Part shown: piece after piece, positions 14,223-18,758 of the stretch
Position numbering within the stretch: position 1 is the first letter of the stretch
Layout: each line of letters begins with the position of its first letter
NCBI GenBank assembly: GCA_934101445.1
Contig: CAKORQ010000006.1
Coordinates: 1 to 18,758, forward strand
Direction: 5' to 3'
Source of the DNA: an uncultured Bacilli bacterium
GTDB lineage: Bacteria; Bacillota_I; Bacilli_A; RF39; UBA660
Length of the DNA stretch: 18,758 bases
Notes under the pieces: model-generated
What the model was told of the DNA's origin: nothing
Seen by the model: only the letters and a program-made list of their open reading frames with translations
Database searches by the model: none
Made by a program: the position numbers and the translations under genes

Positions 14223-15748
14223 ATCTTTATTACCTCGATATCCTTTTTATATTTTTTATCTAATTCTTTAACGAATATTGAACCTTTCTTTTTCGGAGTA
14301 AATAAATAAACATTCTTTTTCGCCCGTGTTAAGGCCACATAAAATAGTCTTCTTTCTTCTTCTAAGAAGTCTTTTTTTGTATCTTTTCTAATATATTCTA
14401 AAATTTTATCTTGTTCTATTTTAGATGGAAAACCTAGGGCTTCATCTTTTAAATTGATAATAACAATATCATCACATTCTAACCCTTTAGATCTATGGAT
14501 AGTCATATAATTAATAGTCATCTTGGCTTTATCCCTTTTTAAAATAATTCTATTATCTTCCGTAAGTAATAATTTATCTCCTATATACTTCTTAATATCA
14601 TTATTATTTCTTCCTAAGACTAAAATATTACATTTATTATTTCTTTTCAAATATAAACACAGTTTATAAAAATCCTTTGTCTCATTATCATAATAAACAA
14701 TCTTAATAGGTTTATTAATATGATTATTAGCCCGCATTTCTTTTCTAATTTGTTTTTTATTTTGCATAATAAAACTACCTGCAACATTTACTAATTCTTG
14801 ACTATTACGATAAGTAGTCTGAATTTTTAAAATCTTGCCTTTTGGAAAATACTTTAAAAAATTAATAAATAAGTTAATATCACTTCCGGAAAATTTATAT
14901 ATTGATTGAAAATCATCCCCTACGGCCATAAAATAACCATTATTACTTGTTACTATTTCTTTAATTAAATTAAATCTTATATATGAACTATCTTGGTATT
15001 CATCAATAATTATATATTTAAACTTTTTAATATACTTACTCTTTTTTACTACTTTCGTAGCCTCTAAGATTAAATCATCAAAATCAAACTCATTATTATC
15101 TATTAAATACTTACTATACTTTATATAGATATTAAAAATAATTAAAATATAATAACAATCAATTCTTTTTAATACTTTCTTATTTAATTTATTTAAAATT
15201 TCTTGAAAATAACTTATTTCATACCCATTACATTTATATAATTTTATAAAGGTAGATACTACTTTAATAAATTTATCTATTTCGACTTTTTTATCATCTA
15301 AAATTTTTAAATACTCATTATTACTATGCCAATTAATTTTTAAAATAAATCTTAAATATTTTAATTGATCGGGATATTCTAATATGTCTACTCTTAAATA
15401 CTCTTCTATACATAATTCTAGAAGATCAGAACTGGCTATAGTAAAATCGACATTTTTATCCCGAAGAATATTAATAGCCAATTTATGAAAGGTATAAACG
15501 TTCATATCAATATTAAATTCTTTTAATAACTTATTTTTAAGACTAGTGCTAGCCTCTTTAGTATAAGAAATACACAATATTTCTTCTGGTTTAACTTTCT
15601 TAATATTAATAAGATACCAAATGCGTCCAATTATCGTAAAAGTTTTCCCGGAACCGGCCCCGGCTACGACTAGTAGTTCTTTATCTTTAGAAGTGGCTAT
15701 TTTAAATTGTTCTTTATCTAAGGGATAACCACCTATTTTAATATCCAT
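14219..15748 (-). CDS. UvrD/helicase-IV-like superfamily 1 DNA helicase, short form
   Basis: A 509-residue SF1A helicase that would unwind DNA 3'-to-5' using ATP. Motifs in order: Q motif LDKEQ (10-14), Walker A GAGSGKT (30-36), Ia (ISYTKEA), II DEYQD (249-253), III VGDDFQSIYKFSGSD (276-290), IV TYRNS (R314), V TIHRSKGLE (416-424), VI RLFYVALTRAKK (467-478). The VGDD(F/W)QSIY.FSG form resembles helicase IV (HelD) more than PcrA. It lacks the long C-terminal region of PcrA/UvrD (~720 aa), and 1B/2B insertions are short. No nuclease domain or partner gene is visible, so it is not AddA. AAAGG precedes the ATG. It is tail-to-tail with the pseudopilin gene. Role inferred: DNA repair or recombination. 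Confidence 0.9.
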   Translation of the reverse strand: MDIKIGGYPLDKEQFKIATSKDKELLVVAGAGSGKTFTIIGRIWYLINIKKVKPEEILCISYTKEASTSLKNKLLKEFNIDMNVYTFHKLAINILRDKNVDFTIASSDLLELCIEEYLRVDILEYPDQLKYLRFILKINWHSNNEYLKILDDKKVEIDKFIKVVSTFIKLYKCNGYEISYFQEILNKLNKKVLKRIDCYYILIIFNIYIKYSKYLIDNNEFDFDDLILEATKVVKKSKYIKKFKYIIIDEYQDSSYIRFNLIKEIVTSNNGYFMAVGDDFQSIYKFSGSDINLFINFLKYFPKGKILKIQTTYRNSQELVNVAGSFIMQNKKQIRKEMRANNHINKPIKIVYYDNETKDFYKLCLYLKRNNKCNILVLGRNNNDIKKYIGDKLLLTEDNRIILKRDKAKMTINYMTIHRSKGLECDDIVIINLKDEALGFPSKIEQDKILEYIRKDTKKDFLEEERRLFYVALTRAKKNVYLFTPKKKGSIFVKELDKKYKKDIEVIKI

Positions 15749-15818
15749 ATAACCTTTCTAGTAAGTTTTATAAATCTAAATCGTTATGTATTTTATCATA
15801 AAATTATAAAATGTGTAT

Positions 15819-15846
15819 AAAAAAATACTAAGTTTTATACTTAGTA
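15819..15846 (-). terminator. Intrinsic terminator of gene 15865-16971
   Basis: On the minus strand TACTAAG (15846-15840) pairs with CTTAGTA (15832-15826), followed by a run of seven T. It lies 18 nt after the stop of the upstream gene and before the helicase gene. Confidence 0.85.
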
Positions 15847-15864
15847 AGATTTATTATATAAGTT

Positions 15865-16971
15865 TTATGCTAGTTTAGTAGATAAGGCATCAGCATTTTC
15901 TAAAGCAGTACCAACAAGGGTGAAAACATCATCAAGGTTTAAATCTTCGCCATTATCTTTATCATCATAAGTTAGACCGTCTTTATATACTAAGAAGTGG
16001 AACCCGTTACGAGGTCTTAAAATGTTTTCTAACTCTTTTCTTTGATAATCATTTACAGAATTAGGTAAATAAATGAAACACTCACTACCTTCTAACTGAA
16101 CAATAACGATTCCATAACCAACTGCACTAACAGCAGCTTCAAAGGGATTATCAAATTCCTTGTCAATTCCTGTATCTTCTAAAATGATACTGCTTGTTTG
16201 GTCAGCATGATGTAATGATGTATGGTCAAGATTTCTTCTATAAAATTTATCAGCCCCTATACCATAAACTCCTCTATTAAATTCATATACGACACCGGCT
16301 CCACTTTGTGGACTCCACATTTTTCCAGTATCAACTTGTCTTCCATTTAATTGGGCATTAGGATTATTTTGATTATTAGTATTATTACTTGCTTGCGGAG
16401 TTTGGACGGTTTGATTTGGAGTTACATTTGGAGTTGGACTTGGTACTTGATTAACTGCTTGGGTATTAGGTGTTGTTTGACTGCTAGAAGGAGCAGCTTG
16501 TTTATTATTGGCTTGGTCTATTATATTCTTAGCATTTAGTAGTTTTGCTTCTACCTCGTATAAAGTCATGCTATTTGGCAACAAAAATTTCTTTAATACT
16601 GCTTGTGTTACAGGATTTCTAAACCCACCTTGAGGAACTTGAAGTGTTTTAATATAATCATTAACTACGCTTAATTCAGTGGCGTCGGCAATTTGAATTT
16701 TACGATTACCTATAGTATAGTTCAGGTCTGCTAAAGAAACTATGTTTTTCATTTTAAGTAATGTAATTAAATCACTTACACTTATTGTTCGACTATTTCT
16801 TAAAAATAAATCACTAAAATTAGTAACTGAACTAAAATCTATATCTTTGGGTGTGATTTTATTAATTATAAAGTAATTATTGTACTCATTATTAATATAA
16901 ATATCGTTTTTTTCAATATTTTTATTTATATTAATATTATTATTTAAAATTTTATCATATTTAGATGACAC
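15865..16971 (-). CDS. Two-domain hypothetical protein with Q/N/P/T-rich linker
   Basis: A 368-residue protein, not recognised. Residues 1-55 are Asn/Ile-rich. About 60-150 is a helical domain (ISVSDLITLLKMKN, LVSLADL-like repeats, YDIKTLQVPQGGF). About 155-210 is a low-complexity Gln/Asn/Pro/Thr linker. About 215-368 is a mixed domain with GVVYEFNRGVYGIGADKFYRR, a HHADQTSS segment, EAAVSAVGYGIVIVQLEG and a Asp-rich tail. There is no signal peptide or TM helix, so it is probably cytosolic. A GTG at 16980 is in frame, but AAGGAG overlaps it (16985-16980), so the GTG at 16971, 8 nt later, is the better start. A TATAAT with extended TG lies upstream and a strong terminator downstream: a single-gene unit. 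Confidence 0.7.
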   Translation of the reverse strand: MSSKYDKILNNNININKNIEKNDIYINNEYNNYFIINKITPKDIDFSSVTNFSDLFLRNSRTISVSDLITLLKMKNIVSLADLNYTIGNRKIQIADATELSVVNDYIKTLQVPQGGFRNPVTQAVLKKFLLPNSMTLYEVEAKLLNAKNIIDQANNKQAAPSSSQTTPNTQAVNQVPSPTPNVTPNQTVQTPQASNNTNNQNNPNAQLNGRQVDTGKMWSPQSGAGVVYEFNRGVYGIGADKFYRRNLDHTSLHHADQTSSIILEDTGIDKEFDNPFEAAVSAVGYGIVIVQLEGSECFIYLPNSVNDYQRKELENILRPRNGFHFLVYKDGLTYDDKDNGEDLNLDDVFTLVGTALENADALSTKLA

Positions 16972-16998
16972 TATTATCACTCCTTTTTCTTTAGATAT

Positions 16999-17007
16999 AT
17001 TATAACA
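16999..17007 (-). promoter_or_regulatory. Extended -10 promoter of gene 15865-16971
   Basis: On the minus strand TG (17007-17006), one base, then a perfect TATAAT (17004-16999). No clear -35. It lies about 28 bases before the chosen start codon. Confidence 0.65.
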
Positions 17008-17065
17008 TAAATCTTTTTTAGAAATTTTATAAATTGATAAGGAATTTAAATAAATGTAAAGTAAA

Positions 17066-17090
17066 AAATACTAAGACTTACTTAGTATTT
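17066..17090 (-). terminator. Intrinsic terminator overlapping the end of cotJC
   Basis: On the minus strand AAATACTAAG (17090-17081) pairs with CTTAGTATTT (17075-17066), followed by a T run. The ascending arm encodes the last residues of CotJC, and the stop codon (17080-17078) lies in the 5-base loop. Confidence 0.85.
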
Positions 17091-17638
17091 TGGTTTTTAT
17101 AATATTCATATAATTCTTTAAATCTATTATAATGCACAACTTCTCTTTGTCTTAAAAATAAAAGTGGTCCGATTAAATCTTCATCAGTGGCTAAACTTAA
17201 CATATTTTCATAGCCGGCTCTGGCCTTTTCTTCGGCTGCCATATCTTCGCATAAATCAACTATTGGATCTCCCGTTGAAGCAAAATAACTGGCTGTAAAA
17301 GGTACGCCCGAAGGATTTACCGGATAAACTCCTCTACCATGGTCCATGTAATATTCAGCAAGCCCGGCTTGCTCTAATTCTTCAACCGTTGCCCCCTTAA
17401 TTAATTGTCTAAACATTGTCGCAATCATTTCACAGTGGCCCAGTTCTTCGGTGGCTATCATGTTAAGTAAGGCTTTTCCCTTCGCATCAGGCATGGAAAA
17501 ACTCTGTGAAAAATATCTTAAAGCCGCTGCTAATTCCCCGGCATAACCGCCTAACCCCGCAATAATATATTTAGCCATTCTTAAATCTTTTTTCTTAATA
17601 TTAACAGGATAGGCTAAATGCTTCTCATACTTATACAT
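17078..17638 (-). CDS. cotJC: CotJC, manganese-catalase-like spore coat protein
   Basis: A 186-residue ferritin-like four-helix protein of the manganese catalase family (CotJC/YjqC). Probable di-metal ligands are all present: E35 in GYAGE, E65 and H68 in EELGH, E136 or E137 in AAEEKA, and H169 in REVVHYNR. The family dismutates H2O2; in B. subtilis CotJC is an inner spore coat protein. The N-terminal extension to 17689 is not coding: homology starts at MYKYEKHLAYPV, and GGGGG in the end of cotJB lies before the ATG at 17638. It overlaps cotJB by 8 nt, so it is translationally coupled. No other sporulation gene is nearby; a general oxidative-stress role is equally possible. Confidence 0.93.
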   Translation of the reverse strand: MYKYEKHLAYPVNIKKKDLRMAKYIIAGLGGYAGELAAALRYFSQSFSMPDAKGKALLNMIATEELGHCEMIATMFRQLIKGATVEELEQAGLAEYYMDHGRGVYPVNPSGVPFTASYFASTGDPIVDLCEDMAAEEKARAGYENMLSLATDEDLIGPLLFLRQREVVHYNRFKELYEYYKNQNTK

Positions 17639-18059
17639 ACTTAATACCCCCATCATTATCCCAAGGCCATGGATTCTTATAATAATCATAAGTATCAGTA
17701 TAAGTACTAGTAAGTTCTAAAGGACGATACATTCTTTCATATTTATTTAGATAATCTTTATATTTACTAACTTCTTCTCTAAATTTTTTATACATATCAT
17801 AGTCATTTGGGTGTAAATCTAAATACAAACTAATATCATTTAGAGCAAACTCACTTTCATTTATTTTTAAAAGGATTGCCTCCTCTTCAGTTTCAGGAAT
17901 AACTTCTTTTGCTTTATAATTCTTATAAGGAACATACTCATCTTTAAACATATTCCCCCTAGCATAGCCAATCTTACAATCAACTAATTTCGAACTGTTA
18001 ATATCATCATTACTAGGTAATTTTCCTGTTACTAGAAAATCAATATCATCAAAAAACAT
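17631..18059 (-). CDS. cotJB: CotJB-like protein with N-terminal extension
   Basis: A 142-residue protein. The CotJB part is about 58-142: LLKINESEFALNDISLYLDLHPNDYDMYKKF, KYERMYRPL, and a terminal PWPWDND, the CotJB end signature. CotJB is usually about 85 residues; here residues 1-57 are extra and include GYARGNMFKDEYVPYKNYKAKEVIP, which may correspond to the small CotJA protein that normally precedes CotJB in the cotJABC operon. That fusion is an inference. AGGAGGAG just upstream of the ATG is a very strong ribosome site. It overlaps cotJC by 8 nt at its 3' end. Confidence 0.85.
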   Translation of the reverse strand: MFFDDIDFLVTGKLPSNDDINSSKLVDCKIGYARGNMFKDEYVPYKNYKAKEVIPETEEEAILLKINESEFALNDISLYLDLHPNDYDMYKKFREEVSKYKDYLNKYERMYRPLELTSTYTDTYDYYKNPWPWDNDGGIKYV

Positions 18060-18109
18060 AATTTCTCCTCCTAAAAATAACCTATGTATTTTAAATATAT
18101 TTGTCTATG

Positions 18110-18604
18110 CTAAAACCCATTTTTTAAAGATAAATAATTATCAATAATATAAAGTAAACATAGTATAAAAGTTAATTTATTAGGCATTTTCTCTATTATT
18201 TTATTTATCTTTTTTAAGAAAAATTTATCCATTATTAAAGAACCAGCAGCCCAACCAAGTGACACTAAGACATTAACATATTTTCCTAGACTCAAAGGCC
18301 AGGTCTCATAAGTCCATTTATCTTTGCCGAGAATAAATCTTGCTAAATGACCGCCCATAAACTCTAATACGGTTAGAATGATAAAACTTAAGATAAAGAA
18401 GACTAAATCTCTAAACTTCTTATTTTCTTGCTTTTTTAATAACTTATCTAAAAACATAATAATAAGAAAGCCAAAGAAGTAAATTGGCGTAAAAGGTCCA
18501 AAAAGAATACCACTTGAATAATTACTTCTTATAAAAACATTACAACAAGTTTCAAATAAAAAGCCTAAAATACTATAATATATGTAATAATTAATCCATT
18601 TCAT
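18110..18604 (-). CDS. Polytopic membrane protein, CmpB-type putative ABC transporter family
   Basis: A 164-residue protein with four or five hydrophobic helices. GPFTPIYFFGFLIIM, TVLEFMGGHLARFILGKDKWTYETWPLSLGKYVNVLVSLGWAAGSLIM fits the 'putative ABC-transporter type IV' (ABC_trans_CmpB, PF06541) family, with the G-P-F-x-P-I-Y start, the E-hydrophobic-GG segment and the W-x-Y motif. No ATPase partner is nearby and the family has no proven transport activity. It starts at the ATG at 18604 with no Shine-Dalgarno upstream; a TAAAAT at 18616-18611 would start transcription almost at the ATG, so it might be leaderless. No terminator follows it, and cotJB begins 50 nt later, suggesting one operon. 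Confidence 0.82.
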   Translation of the reverse strand: MKWINYYIYYSILGFLFETCCNVFIRSNYSSGILFGPFTPIYFFGFLIIMFLDKLLKKQENKKFRDLVFFILSFIILTVLEFMGGHLARFILGKDKWTYETWPLSLGKYVNVLVSLGWAAGSLIMDKFFLKKINKIIEKMPNKLTFILCLLYIIDNYLSLKNGF

Positions 18605-18758
18605 ATTAGTATTTTAACCGTTATTGAAAAAATTATACTAATTTTGCAGCTCATTTTATCTATCTTTTTAAATGTAATTGCTTTACTTGACGCTTTTGAG
18701 CCTTAGTTTACCTTATTGTTTTATTATACCCCAAAATATGTTATTATATCCTTAATGA
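18605..18758. other. Window-edge intergenic region
   Basis: 154 AT-rich bases with no gene. On the minus strand TATAAT occurs at 18637-18632 and 18728-18723, and TAAAAT at 18616-18611, all candidate -10 boxes without a good -35. On the plus strand TTGACG (18687-18692) has no matching -10. I see nothing decisive. Confidence 0.5.

Noticed and set aside
14219..15748. AddA, Gabija GajB or other anti-phage helicase
   Set aside because: There is no nuclease domain in the protein and no adjacent GajA-like or AddB-like gene; the motif pattern fits a stand-alone helicase-IV-like protein.
16360..16520. Possible DNA tandem repeat
   Set aside because: It is a low-complexity Q/N/P/T coding stretch without a regular repeat unit.
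16351..16539. Plus-strand ORF opposite the Q/N/P/T linker
   Set aside because: Low-complexity linker codons read in antisense give an open frame by chance.
1..18758. CRISPR arrays, tRNA or rRNA genes, insertion sequences, prophage
   Set aside because: I looked for direct repeats with spacers, terminal inverted repeats, transposase motifs and structural RNA hallmarks and found none.

Overview
The window is an ordinary-looking chromosomal segment of a very AT-rich, low-GC Gram-positive bacterium. The standard code applies: TGG encodes Trp and TGA is used as a stop, for example at 5861 and 13653. Ribosome sites are strong AGGAGG type, promoters are sigma-A-like and often have an extended -10, and intrinsic terminators are compact. 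Small repertoires of N/K/Y-rich hypothetical proteins, a CIRCE-type heat-shock operator, a CarD/CdnL regulator, a SipW-type surface protein, pseudopilins and CotJB/CotJC together suggest an uncultured Bacilli/Mollicutes-like gut lineage (RF39-type). That placement is an inference, since no rRNA is present.

Layout. 1-2580: htpG (Hsp90) behind a textbook promoter overlapped by two CIRCE-like operators, followed 11 nt later by a small membrane zinc-ribbon protein, then a terminator. 2581-3000: a small hypothetical gene ending at a bidirectional terminator. 3000-5340: a large surface protein with a SipW/TasA-like N-terminus and a Trp-rich C-terminal domain, divergent from a small XRE regulator. 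The short space between them holds two identical-pattern palindromes (GACA-N4-TGTC) exactly 21 bp apart. 5342-7020 (minus): a hypothetical gene, then a secreted or anchored ComEC-like metallo-beta-lactamase protein followed by a DUF3006-like protein. 7100-8520: a CarD/CdnL-like RNA polymerase-binding protein and a hypothetical gene. 8577-11803: a PMCA-type Ca2+ P-type ATPase with an altered TGES motif, and a hypothetical gene. 11847-12809 (minus): a membrane-anchored extracellular hypothetical. 12943-14222: two translationally coupled pseudopilins preceded by a T10 tract, colliding tail to tail with a short UvrD/helicase-IV-like helicase (14219-15748, minus). 15865-16971 (minus): a two-domain hypothetical with a Q/N/P/T linker. 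17078-18604 (minus): a CmpB-type membrane protein, CotJB and CotJC (manganese catalase family), probably one operon.

No rRNA, tRNA, CRISPR array, insertion sequence, phage or defence island was seen, and no stretch over 300 bases lacks a gene. The most distinctive signals are regulatory: the dual CIRCE control of htpG, and the phased palindrome pair between the XRE regulator and the SipW-type surface gene, an arrangement that recalls SinR/TasA. There are also intrinsic terminators whose hairpins lie partly inside coding sequence.
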